From Saprospiraceae bacterium (GTDB lineage Bacteria > Bacteroidota > Bacteroidia > Chitinophagales > Saprospiraceae): a DNA stretch of 7,103 nt. The DNA lies in contig JALVCY010000633.1 of the NCBI GenBank assembly GCA_027009605.1, positions 1 to 7,103 on the forward strand. The letters are read 5' to 3'. The notes beneath the pieces are model-generated. The model saw nothing but the letters and a program-made list of their open reading frames with translations. It was not told where the DNA came from and did not search any database. This document shows, one piece after another, positions 1 through 5,606 of this stretch. Numbering within the stretch: position 1 is the stretch's first letter; each line of letters opens with the position of its first letter. The translations under genes and the position numbers were made by a program.

Positions 1-17
1 TTTCATTCTTTTTTTTT

Positions 18-93
18 GTAACTGTTTTGGTGCTCCTATTTTAAGGCAAAAAGGGCATTTTTTGACCAAAATAGTGGATACCTAAACAGTTAT
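18..93. mobile_element. Small fold-back element (MITE), IS66-like ends, copy 1
   Basis: A 76-bp non-coding element whose two halves are imperfect inverted repeats. The left end begins GTAACTGTTTTGGTGC, and the right end read on the minus strand is ATAACTGTTTAGGTATCC. Pairing continues inwards through CTATTTT and CAAAAA, so nearly the whole element can fold into one hairpin. Runs of eight T lie on both sides (10-17 and 94-101), compatible with an 8-bp target duplication but uninformative alone because they are homopolymers. It is nearly identical to the outer parts of the element at 4969-5129. Ends starting GTAA with 8-bp duplications are the known habit of IS66-family insertions. No transposase is encoded, so movement would need one supplied in trans. 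Confidence 0.65.
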
Positions 94-100
94 TTTTTTT

Positions 101-135
101 TATTGAGCACCTTATCAAGGATAAGATGCTCAATA
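101..135 (-). terminator. Hairpin after 75-codon ORF copy A
   Basis: A 16-bp inverted repeat (arms 101-116 and 120-135) with a 3-nt loop and one imperfect pair, which is a G-U wobble on the minus-strand RNA. It starts 7 nt after the stop codon of the minus-strand ORF at 143-370. Position and strength suggest a transcript-end or mRNA-stabilising hairpin. There is no U tract on the minus-strand RNA after it; the T run lies on the plus strand, so it is not a canonical intrinsic terminator. Confidence 0.45.
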
Positions 136-142
136 GAAACTG

Positions 143-370
143 TTACTTGTTAAGTACTATTTGGCCGCTATCCACTTCTACGTCATCAATCAACAGTCGA
201 TAATAACATATACTACCACTAACTAATTCGGTCGTCCATTCCATCTTGGTCTGGCCTTCTGATGGTTTTAACACTTGGATTAGACCACCTTGCTGATTCG
301 TAATCTCAATAACGATGTCTCCATCGACCGCGAACTCCTTCCAATCAAAGGTTACATTGTAATCAGTCAC
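143..370 (-). CDS. T9SS sorting-domain-like small ORF, copy A
   Basis: A 75-codon ORF from a GTG codon. The protein lacks a signal peptide and membrane segment. Its pattern of a TFDW strand, GDIVIEITNQQG, a central polar turn, ELVSGSICYYRLLID and a final GQIVLNK resembles the beta-sandwich of T9SS type A C-terminal sorting domains (strand, N-x-x-G turn, L-x-x-G-x-YY strand, terminal K). The usual YPNP motif is not present. The first 62 residues match copy B at 2095-2322 except residue 14 (Ala here, Pro there), whereas 5 of the last 13 differ. The frame stays open for 12 codons before the GTG, up to a TGA. It is more likely a detached domain or pseudogene tail than an independently exported protein, because sorting domains need an attached signal-peptide cargo. 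Confidence 0.45.
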   Translation of the reverse strand: MTDYNVTFDWKEFAVDGDIVIEITNQQGGLIQVLKPSEGQTKMEWTTELVSGSICYYRLLIDDVEVDSGQIVLNK

Positions 371-512
371 CTGTCTATGCCTAACATCTAATCCGCAAAG
401 TCCAACTCACCCACCGATAGCCATTCGATTCACCGCAAGCTCCGAGCCTAACAGTCTAGTGCCATCAACTTTTTCAACTAGCGAAGTCCGTAGGACAAGC
501 GAATCAACTAGC
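184..512. repeat. 329-bp direct repeat, copy A
   Basis: Aligns without gaps to 2136-2464 at an offset of 1952 bp, with five substitutions by eye (98.5 % identity). It covers most of the 75-codon ORF, the spacer before it and the 3' end of the upstream linker ORF. At the left edge similarity drops abruptly inside the last 13 codons of the ORF. The right edge ends in the dispersed CTAGCGAAG-family repeat. The pair flanks the 499-residue T9SS gene, so it could support deletion or gene conversion. Confidence 0.9.
407..512 (-). pseudogene. Remnant of the linker ORF (3' end only)
   Basis: This stretch reads as the last 35 codons of the 115-codon ORF at 2359-2706, ending at the same TGA. Upstream of 512 the resemblance stops and the frame soon meets another TGA, without a usable start codon. 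It is therefore a duplicated 3' fragment joined to the downstream end of the 499-residue gene. It matters mainly because it shows that the duplicated unit included the junction between the linker ORF and the sorting-domain ORF. Confidence 0.65.
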
Positions 513-545
513 AAAGCGAATCAACTTTCTCAACTCCTCAACTTC
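466..545. repeat. CTAGCGAAG-family dispersed repeat, copy 1
   Basis: Modular repeat built from CAACT-starting units: CAACTTTTT, CAACTAGCGAAG with the small inverted repeat GTCC-GTA-GGAC, CAACTAGCAAAGCGAAT, then CAACTTTCT, CAACTCCT and CAACTTCC. Related copies are at 2418-2464, 2938-2972 and 6672-6760. Its right end supplies the last codon and the stop codon of the 499-residue gene. Confidence 0.8.
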
Positions 546-2037
546 CCCCCACCAACTTTCCCCGCCCCATCAAAACCCCATCATCCCGCACTTCATAAAA
601 AATCATCCCTTCCGGAAAAGCCCCTACATCCAACTCATTCACCCCATGCCACACCCGCTGCTTGCGCAAAAAGCGTCCCATTACATCATAGAAGTAAATA
701 TAGGCATTTTGTGGGTAATCGGGAATATTGACTGTCAGATAATCGCTAAAAGGATTGGGATAGACGGACACTTCTTCCGCTTGCGCAAAAGGCTCAGAAT
801 CCGCTACCGGCCAGCAGTTTACCGTATCTATGCAGCCATCGGGGCTTAGTTTCATTACAAAGCCATAGGTTCCATCCGTTTTGTCAGCATATCCTACCGA
901 TATTATACTTCCTGACGATAATATATCCGTCCCCTTTATGTGGGTATCAGAATCACCCGAAAAAACCGTATCCAAACGCATCCACAAACTATCGCCATTC
1001 GCTGCAAACTTATAATGAACACCCTTATATTTCTGTGCGTCCCAATCATAAAAATACCCCGACACTAAATAGTTGCTATCGGGTAGGCGTTCCAAATCTG
1101 AAAGAAGCTGAATCCCCCCCCAAGGCACATCAAATATCTTTTGCCACATTACATTAAAATTTTTATCCATACGCAAAATCATTGGTCTTGTAGCATAGGA
1201 ACCATGCAACGGGTTTTCTTCCCATGTCCCTGACATACAAATCCAGCTACTATCCGCTAATAACTCAAAATCAAGTATCCAACTGTGTTCCGGTGCATCA
1301 TCACTCTCCCAATCCCACTTCACATTCCCTAAACTATCTATGCAGAGCATGTAACTTCTGTTCCATGTACCAATTACGCCAGATCCAGGGTTTTTAGACT
1401 TAGTATGAATCGCCCCAATTACAAAAGTATTCTCATCCAAGGCGTGAATCTCGAAAGGATTTGATTGCATGTTGGGCCCCGCATCATATATTTTTCGCCA
1501 GACATCATTGCCTTGTGCGTCAGTCTTCATCACAAAGATTTCGTGATTCATTGAATCTATACGTTGATCTCCAAGCAATAAAAACCCATCATTGACTTCA
1601 ATAAGCGATGCATTTAACAAGGTTGCACTATCTTCTGCTACATATTTTTGTAGAAAATCTAAACTTAGGTCGTGATTAACTTTTAGCAGGTATAAGGTTG
1701 GTAAACCAGCAGAGCCTATAATGGCATACCCTCCATCATCTGTGGTTATTATCTTCTTTCGAAATTCCTGACTTACAAGGGCGTTAACCGTATCAACATG
1801 TAACACTTCACTCAGCACATTCCCAAAACTGTCCAGTTGAATAAATTTTATCCCCCATTGGTTTGACACAGAGTCTCTTGCCGAAGCATACAAAACAATC
1901 GTATCATTATCTATCAACACATCTCGATACCATGCGATACCATCTTCTTCTAACGAAGAAAAGCCCTTCACAAAACCAAACTGCCCAAATCCAGATAGCC
2001 CAAATAGCATAAAACTAAATATCATCCATTTTTTCAT
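538..2037 (-). CDS. Secreted protein with T9SS type A sorting domain
   Basis: A complete 499-residue protein of unknown biochemical function. It starts MKKWMIFSFMLFGLSGFGQ, a Sec signal peptide with probable cleavage after the Gly-Gln near residue 19. The body (about 30-415) repeats a pattern of a hydrophobic strand, a D-x-x-G-N/D turn, then a Trp or Phe, for example QLDSFGNVLSE, MKTDAQGNDVWRKIYD, CIDSLGNVKWDW and MRMD-like units. This pattern is typical of bacterial beta-propeller-like repeat proteins. Residues 423-499 form the sorting domain, with VSVYPNPFSDYLTVNI, the turn DVMGR and a terminal FYEVRDDGVLMGRGKLV. The protein should cross the outer membrane by T9SS and be released or anchored at the surface. 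No good promoter box is visible just upstream, so it may be read through from 2860-2891. Its stop codon falls inside a dispersed repeat. Ligand or enzymatic role cannot be read from the sequence. Confidence 0.9.
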   Translation of the reverse strand: MKKWMIFSFMLFGLSGFGQFGFVKGFSSLEEDGIAWYRDVLIDNDTIVLYASARDSVSNQWGIKFIQLDSFGNVLSEVLHVDTVNALVSQEFRKKIITTDDGGYAIIGSAGLPTLYLLKVNHDLSLDFLQKYVAEDSATLLNASLIEVNDGFLLLGDQRIDSMNHEIFVMKTDAQGNDVWRKIYDAGPNMQSNPFEIHALDENTFVIGAIHTKSKNPGSGVIGTWNRSYMLCIDSLGNVKWDWESDDAPEHSWILDFELLADSSWICMSGTWEENPLHGSYATRPMILRMDKNFNVMWQKIFDVPWGGIQLLSDLERLPDSNYLVSGYFYDWDAQKYKGVHYKFAANGDSLWMRLDTVFSGDSDTHIKGTDILSSGSIISVGYADKTDGTYGFVMKLSPDGCIDTVNCWPVADSEPFAQAEEVSVYPNPFSDYLTVNIPDYPQNAYIYFYDVMGRFLRKQRVWHGVNELDVGAFPEGMIFYEVRDDGVLMGRGKLVGGS

Positions 2038-2053
2038 CTTTGTAGTTTTAAGA

Positions 2054-2081
2054 GGAGATGCTCTATCAAAAGAGCATCTCC
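2054..2081 (-). terminator. Perfect hairpin between ORF copy B and the T9SS gene
   Basis: An 11-bp perfect inverted repeat (GGAGATGCTCT, loop ATCAAA, AGAGCATCTCC on the plus strand) lies 13 nt after the stop of the 75-codon ORF and 16 nt before the start codon at 2037. There is no U tract on either side. It may attenuate or protect the transcript rather than end it. It occupies the same relative place as the hairpin at 101-135, and both contain AGATGCTC. Confidence 0.4.
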
Positions 2082-2094
2082 CGATTCAAAAAGT

Positions 2095-2322
2095 CTATTT
2101 ATTAATTATTATCTGCCCATGGTCAACTTCTTGACCATCAATCAACAGTCGATAATAGCATATACTACCACTAACTAATTCGGTCGTCCATTCCATCTTG
2201 GTCTGGCCTTCTGATGGTTTTAACACTTGGATTAGACCACCTTGCTGATTCGTAATCTCAATAACGATGTCTCCATCGACCGGAAACTCCTTCCAATCAA
2301 AGGTTACATTGTAATCAGTCAC
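2095..2322 (-). CDS. T9SS sorting-domain-like small ORF, copy B
   Basis: A 75-codon ORF from GTG, ending in TAG and nearly identical to copy A. Features resembling a type A sorting domain are the TFDWKEF strand, GDIVIEITNQQG turn, ELVSGSICYYRLLIDG (the position where the family usually has L-x-x-G-x-Y) and the terminal GQIIINK. The region that would carry YPNP reads DVRHRQVTDYNVTFDW, upstream of and overlapping the start, where TDYNVTF resembles the segment following YPNP in intact domains. It shares frame with the 115-codon ORF upstream: only one TGA and 12 sense codons separate them. The pair could therefore be one broken gene. No signal peptide is present. Independent translation is uncertain. 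Confidence 0.45.
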   Translation of the reverse strand: MTDYNVTFDWKEFPVDGDIVIEITNQQGGLIQVLKPSEGQTKMEWTTELVSGSICYYRLLIDGQEVDHGQIIINK

Positions 2323-2464
2323 CTGTCTATGTCTAACATCTAATCCGCAAAGTCCAACTCACCCACCGATAGCCATTCGATTCACCGCAAGCTCCGAGCC
2401 TAATAGTCTAGTGCCATCAACTTTTTCAACTAGCGAAGTCCGTAGGACAAGCGAATCAACTAGC
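2136..2464. repeat. 329-bp direct repeat, copy B
   Basis: Partner of 184-512. The five substitutions by eye all lie in the reading frames or the spacer, and there are no indels. The right boundary is exactly at CAACTAGC of the dispersed repeat, beyond which the linker ORF continues here but not in copy A. This suggests copy B is the more complete, ancestral arrangement. Confidence 0.9.
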
Positions 2465-2706
2465 TTCTTTTGATTTTCAGCTTCTTCAGTTTTATTATTC
2501 GAGTTTCCAAAAGATTGCAAATCAATTGGCGAAGTAATAACCGGCGGGTAATAATAGCCTTGAGAAGACAAAATCGCTCTAGCATAGTATCTACTTTGCC
2601 CACGGGGCTCGTCAGCGATTTCACTCAAATCAGCTATTGATTTCTCTGAAAGGGCTTCACTAGGTTCACTCATCAATATGGTATATATTTTTGTACGATT
2701 CTCCAT
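2359..2706 (-). CDS. Linker-like ORF of a T9SS protein tail
   Basis: A 115-codon ORF with an ATG start and no signal peptide. Residues 20-65, with SEIADEPRGQSRYYARAIL and then YYYPPVITSP, resemble from memory the Ala-Arg-containing helix and proline-rich linker found just before sorting domains in large Bacteroidota surface proteins. Residues 81-97 are encoded by the dispersed CTAGCGAAG repeat, which looks like a late addition to the frame. The ORF ends at a TGA, 36 nt before the in-frame sorting-domain ORF. I read it as the surviving tail of a larger secreted protein whose N-terminal part is gone. An upstream stop codon (TGA) in the same frame sits 10-12 nt before the ATG. A plausible promoter at 2860-2891 could still express it, with a leader of about 145 nt. 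Confidence 0.45.
   Translation of the reverse strand: MENRTKIYTILMSEPSEALSEKSIADLSEIADEPRGQSRYYARAILSSQGYYYPPVITSPIDLQSFGNSNNKTEEAENQKKLVDSLVLRTSLVEKVDGTRLLGSELAVNRMAIGG
2418..2464. repeat. CTAGCGAAG-family repeat, copy 2 (inside an ORF)
   Basis: Identical to the first 47 bp of the copy at 466, with the GTCC-GTA-GGAC inverted repeat. Here it lies inside the reading frame of the 115-codon ORF and encodes residues 81-97, including DSLVLRTSLVEKVD. Confidence 0.8.
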
Positions 2707-2859
2707 TTTATAGATTCAAAACTAAGTATAGAACTCCGGTGAAAAAAAAAATCATCTTGGATAGAAGTAATCATCAAAACCTACACAATAAAACTTACAC
2801 TTTACTTCTAATTTTTCTCCTCCTTTCCGGAGTATCACATAAATCATGTTTGCTAACAC

Positions 2860-2891
2860 CAAATATACGTATTATTTTATATTGATGCAAA
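2860..2891 (-). promoter_or_regulatory. Bacteroidota-type promoter for the linker ORF
   Basis: On the minus strand a TTTG box (2888-2891) is followed after 20 nt by TATATTTG (2860-2867), which fits the Bacteroidota primary sigma pattern of a -33 TTG and a -7 TAnnTTTG. The AT-rich spacer supports it. Transcription would start near 2852 and run through the minus-strand T9SS locus. An AAAGGAGG-like sequence follows in the leader, but no sensible start codon lies just after it. Confidence 0.5.
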
Positions 2892-2937
2892 GAGACAGCT
2901 CCGTATGAATGCTTTTGATGCAAAACCTAATCTCCTT

Positions 2938-2972
2938 CAACTAACGAAGCCTGCGAGCGAGTCAATTTCAAC
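2938..2972. repeat. CTAGCGAAG-family repeat, diverged copy 3
   Basis: CAACTAACGAAGCCTGCGAGCG followed by AGTCAATTTCAACC resembles the CAACTAACGAAGTCCGAAGGAC unit of 6672-6760, but the inverted repeat has changed. It lies in the gap between the lipid kinase stop at 3008 and the promoter at 2891. The rest of the 301-bp gap (2707-3007) holds no gene. Confidence 0.55.
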
Positions 2973-3007
2973 CACGAGATTAAGCTCCCCCACCCCGCTA
3001 TTCAATT

Positions 3008-3928
3008 TCAGGAACTAACCAACAGAAATCCATCTCGAATCAAAGAAAAAGTACAAGGTGCTTGCCCCAAAAACTCCCCGTCTGCTTCGACCAAAATTTC
3101 TTCATCGCCTAAAGGCTCAATAGAAAGCTGATTGGTTTCAAAGCAGGATATTTTGGCATGCTGAGCGACTTTCCCATTATAAAAATAAGGCGTTGAAAGC
3201 AAAACCCGAATGGGATGCATCTTGCGCGCAACGGTTACCGCAAATTGTTTCCCGAAAGGGTGAGCATGCGGGACAAAACGCATCCCTCCACCCGAGTACC
3301 GGCAAATACCAATATTTGCCGTGTAAAACGCTCCATGTAGTTCTCCTTCCGGCCAACGTATTCTCCCGGTGGGTGGGCGGTATCGAAATAGATATTTCAG
3401 GATGAGAAGCAAGTATTGAAAAGAAGAGCTCACTGATTTTTTTTGGACGGTAGTTGCCCGCACGATATATCCATCGTAAAACAGGCCGGCTACATTGACA
3501 AAATACCGGTTTAATTTTTGGGCGCCGGAATAGTAATCCAACTGTCCGACATTGTGGCTTTTAGTTTGAAAATTCAGGAGCATTTGCAGCCAAGCGGCTC
3601 CCCATTGGGGAATGCGATGCTCCCGTACGAAGTCATTGCCCGTGCCAACCGGTAAAATAAAAACACGGGGTGGACGAGCTAAATTAGCCGACATCAACCC
3701 ATTAATCATCTCGTGAAAAGTCCCATCACCACCCACAGAGATAAAACACTTATAGCCTTTATGGGCGACTTCTTTGGCGATAGCCATCGCATGGCCTTTG
3801 TGCCCGGTTTTTGCAAAATCAAATGAAATTCCCTTCGCCTTCAGGCCGGCGGCTATCTCCGGCCATAGCTTGATGGCACGTCCATTTCCGGCAACGGGAT
3901 TAAGGATGAAAAACAGGCGATTATTCAT
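3008..3928 (-). CDS. Diacylglycerol kinase family lipid kinase
   Basis: A 306-residue cytoplasmic or membrane-associated kinase expected to transfer phosphate from ATP to a lipid hydroxyl, such as diacylglycerol or a related lipid. The N-terminal catalytic domain carries NPVAGNG (10-16), the nucleotide-binding GGDGT (66-70) and PVGTGNDF (93-100), all hallmarks of the DAGK_cat/YegS/LCB5 superfamily. The C-terminal beta-sandwich domain ends with the family's E-x-DGE-x-x-G segment near 282-290. Length is normal for the family (about 290-310). The start ATG overlaps the stop of the upstream glycosyltransferase as ATGAATAA, which implies translational coupling and joint expression. Lipid specificity (diacylglycerol, sphingoid base or undecaprenol-like) cannot be told from sequence alone, so no gene symbol is given. 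Confidence 0.92.
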   Translation of the reverse strand: MNNRLFFILNPVAGNGRAIKLWPEIAAGLKAKGISFDFAKTGHKGHAMAIAKEVAHKGYKCFISVGGDGTFHEMINGLMSANLARPPRVFILPVGTGNDFVREHRIPQWGAAWLQMLLNFQTKSHNVGQLDYYSGAQKLNRYFVNVAGLFYDGYIVRATTVQKKSVSSSFQYLLLILKYLFRYRPPTGRIRWPEGELHGAFYTANIGICRYSGGGMRFVPHAHPFGKQFAVTVARKMHPIRVLLSTPYFYNGKVAQHAKISCFETNQLSIEPLGDEEILVEADGEFLGQAPCTFSLIRDGFLLVSS

Positions 3929-4925
3929 CCAATAAGGTGTTAAGTATATGCTCTGAAGAGATGTCCAGCATGCATTGAAAATGTCCTTTTGGGCACTGAT
4001 GATACCCGATTTTGGAGCAAGGGCGGCATTTGAGTGGCTTAATTTCCAGGATTTTGTGTTTGGGAGACGCCGGATAAGGGGTCATCCCAAATTCCGGAAC
4101 CGTATTGCCCCAAACCGATACTGTAGGCGTGCCCAATGCGGCGGCGATATGCATCATACCGGTATCCGGAGTCAATACAATTTGAGCAAAGGAAATAATC
4201 GCTGCCGACTCAAATAAGGAGGTGCTTCCGCAAAAATTAACCACATCTTGGCGATGCGCTTGCGCAAAAATATGGGCGCCATCTTCTTGCTCTGCCGGCC
4301 CGCCGAGTAAGGCTACCGGCCCCGGCCACTGCTGAGCGACGGCAATTAGCTTTTTCAGGGGGATTCGCTTGGTTTCTAGTGCGGCTCCTACGGCAATAGC
4401 CAACAAATTGGATGATTCGGCACTAAAATCAGGAAAAAAAGTCTTTAAATCCTTTTCAGAAAAACCTTTGCCGGAAGGAATGAAAAAATCTAAACCTTTG
4501 CCGTCATTTTGGATGCCAAAAGGAGTGACCGTCGCCAAATATCTATCGACAATATGAATATCCGGCAAGCGATTCAGCTTGAATTTTGTCAAGTAGAATT
4601 TTTCCCGATTGAGCTTATCAAAGGAGACAGCAGGGCGTTTTAGGCCTAGTTTGACCAAAAATGACCGCAAATTTTTATGCAAATCAATGATTAAATCATA
4701 TTTTTCTGCCTTCAATACCGGTGTGATCTCTGACAAGTTTTTCCGTAAGGAGAAGACCTTTTGGACATAGGGATTGGCCTTCAGGATGTCAGCAAAAGCC
4801 GCTTTTGTCAAATAATGAACTTCTGCATCCCATTGTGCTCGCACCATCCGGATGACCGGAGTGGTCAGGACAATGTCTCCGATGGAACTAAAACGAATAA
4901 TTAGTACTTTTTTGGGCTGCGCCAT
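3921..4925 (-). CDS. Glycosyltransferase family 9 (heptosyltransferase-like)
   Basis: A 334-residue GT-B enzyme of the lipopolysaccharide heptosyltransferase family, acting at the inner face of the cytoplasmic membrane on core oligosaccharide or a similar glycolipid. The N-terminal half begins KKVLIIRFSSIGDIVLTTP, the classic GDI-x-x-T loop; YDLIIDLHKNLRS follows at about 76-88. The C-terminal half has the nucleotide-sugar site LTPDTGMMHIAAALGTP (251-267), then WG near 272-273. The tail has a four-cysteine pattern, Cys300, Cys303, Cys311 and Cys318, as in many Bacteroidota relatives. I chose the ATG at 4925 because the conserved strand begins six residues later, an A-rich leader precedes it, and a promoter box sits just upstream. 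ATG at 4940 or TTG at 4949 would add 5 or 8 residues. It is followed by the overlapping lipid kinase. Whether the sugar is heptose is not decided by the sequence. Confidence 0.9.
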   Translation of the reverse strand: MAQPKKVLIIRFSSIGDIVLTTPVIRMVRAQWDAEVHYLTKAAFADILKANPYVQKVFSLRKNLSEITPVLKAEKYDLIIDLHKNLRSFLVKLGLKRPAVSFDKLNREKFYLTKFKLNRLPDIHIVDRYLATVTPFGIQNDGKGLDFFIPSGKGFSEKDLKTFFPDFSAESSNLLAIAVGAALETKRIPLKKLIAVAQQWPGPVALLGGPAEQEDGAHIFAQAHRQDVVNFCGSTSLFESAAIISFAQIVLTPDTGMMHIAAALGTPTVSVWGNTVPEFGMTPYPASPKHKILEIKPLKCRPCSKIGYHQCPKGHFQCMLDISSEHILNTLLDE

Positions 4926-4946
4926 TGTTTTTTGGTTCATTTGCGA

Positions 4947-4954
4947 CAAACATA
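4947..4954 (-). promoter_or_regulatory. Possible -7 box of the glycosyltransferase operon
   Basis: The minus strand reads TATGTTTG, a full match to TAnnTTTG. Transcription would start near 4941, giving a leader of about 16 nt before the ATG at 4925. No TTG is found about 20 nt upstream; that position lies at the edge of the inserted element at 4969-5129, so the upstream box may have been displaced or replaced. Confidence 0.35.
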
Positions 4955-4968
4955 CAAAAAAAGTAACT

Positions 4969-5129
4969 GTAACTGTTTAGGTGCTCCTATTTTAAGGCAA
5001 AAAATAGGCATTTTTGTGTATGTTGACGTAGGGACGCACGGCCGTGCGTCCCTACGTGAGAAAATTTTAGCAAAAACAGGCGCAAAAAGGGCATTTTTTG
5101 ACCAAAATAGTGGGTATCTAAATAGTTAC
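4969..5129. mobile_element. Small fold-back element (MITE), IS66-like ends, copy 2
   Basis: A 161-bp element between divergent genes. Its left end is GTAACTGTTTAGGTGCTCC, and its right end on the minus strand is GTAACTATTTAGATACCC. It is flanked by the 8-bp direct repeat AAGTAACT at 4961-4968 and 5130-5137, a credible target duplication. The outer 35 bp (4969-5003) match copy 1 with one difference, and 5082-5129 match the right part of copy 1 with four. Between them lies about 78 bp absent from copy 1, with GCAAAAA at both joints. GTAA ends plus 8-bp duplications fit the IS66 family, so a trans-acting IS66-type transposase is the likely mover. No protein-coding capacity is credible. Confidence 0.75.
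5026..5057. repeat. Perfect 32-bp palindrome nested in the MITE
   Basis: The left arm ACGTAGGGACGCACGG is exactly complementary to the right arm CCGTGCGTCCCTACGT with no loop. GC content is far higher than in the surrounding AT-rich element. GTAGGGACG-type palindromes are, as I recall, dispersed repeats in many bacterial genomes. Here it is part of the segment that interrupts copy 2 of the fold-back element relative to copy 1. Confidence 0.9.
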
Positions 5130-5195
5130 AAGTAACTATTGGGTCACAAAAACCATTGTCCCACAATATCGTTCTGTAGGGCAAAGACCAAAATA

Positions 5196-5606
5196 ATGAA
5201 AATAGAACATATCGGAATTGCCGTCAAAGACCTAGATACAGCCAATGAGCTTTATGAAAAACTGCTCGGGACTCCTCCATACAAAATGGAAGAAGTCCAA
5301 AGCGAAAGTGTCATCACTTCTTTTTTTCAAGTAGGCGAAAGCAAAATCGAATTGCTGCTACCGACTTCCGCTAAAAGTGCCATCCACAAGCACATCGAAA
5401 AAAGGGGGGAAGGCATGCATCATATCGCTTTTGAAGTCGAAGACATCTATGCTGAAATGGAACGATTACGTGACGAAGGTTTTCGTATTCTAAATGATCA
5501 ACCTAAGCGGGGAGCAGACAATAAGTTGGTTTGTTTTATCCACCCTAAGTCGGCTAATTCAGTCCTCATTGAGCTCTGCCAGACCATCAAGTCGGAGAAG
5601 CGGTGA
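5196..5606 (+). CDS. mce: Methylmalonyl-CoA epimerase
   Basis: A 136-residue enzyme of the vicinal oxygen chelate fold that interconverts the (R) and (S) forms of methylmalonyl-CoA, linking propionyl-CoA or succinyl-CoA metabolism to methylmalonyl-CoA mutase in the cytoplasm. It opens MKIEHIGIAVKDL and contains EGMHHIAFEVEDI and the closing HPKSANSVLIELCQ block typical of the family. The four metal ligands expected from the Propionibacterium enzyme (His12, Gln65, His91, Glu141) fall at His5, Glu52, His76 and Glu126. A TTG at 5139 would add 19 residues that do not fit the family, so the ATG at 5196 is preferred. The gene overlaps the next one by GTGA, implying coupling. The mutase genes are not in this window. 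The upstream region contains the fold-back element. Confidence 0.95.
   Translation: MKIEHIGIAVKDLDTANELYEKLLGTPPYKMEEVQSESVITSFFQVGESKIELLLPTSAKSAIHKHIEKRGEGMHHIAFEVEDIYAEMERLRDEGFRILNDQPKRGADNKLVCFIHPKSANSVLIELCQTIKSEKR

Noticed and set aside
459..731. 90-codon plus-strand ORF
   Set aside because: It lies over the 3' end of the T9SS gene and the dispersed repeat on the opposite strand; composition is repeat-derived and it has no family features.
2359..2361. TGA as a selenocysteine codon
   Set aside because: No selenocysteine insertion hairpin is evident just downstream and the protein type has no known selenoprotein members; a plain stop is simpler.
2742..2751. Run of ten A (T on the minus strand) as a slippage or frameshift site
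   Set aside because: The short frame starting at 2774 ends soon after, and slipping into the frame of the 115-codon ORF meets a TGA before its ATG.
4987..5184. 65-codon minus-strand ORF and its plus-strand counterpart at 4932-5135
   Set aside because: Both are translations of the fold-back element and its palindrome, which reads open on both strands because of symmetry.
5139..5195. Upstream TTG start for mce
   Set aside because: The added 19 residues do not match the epimerase family, and the ATG at 5196 aligns with the usual N-terminus.
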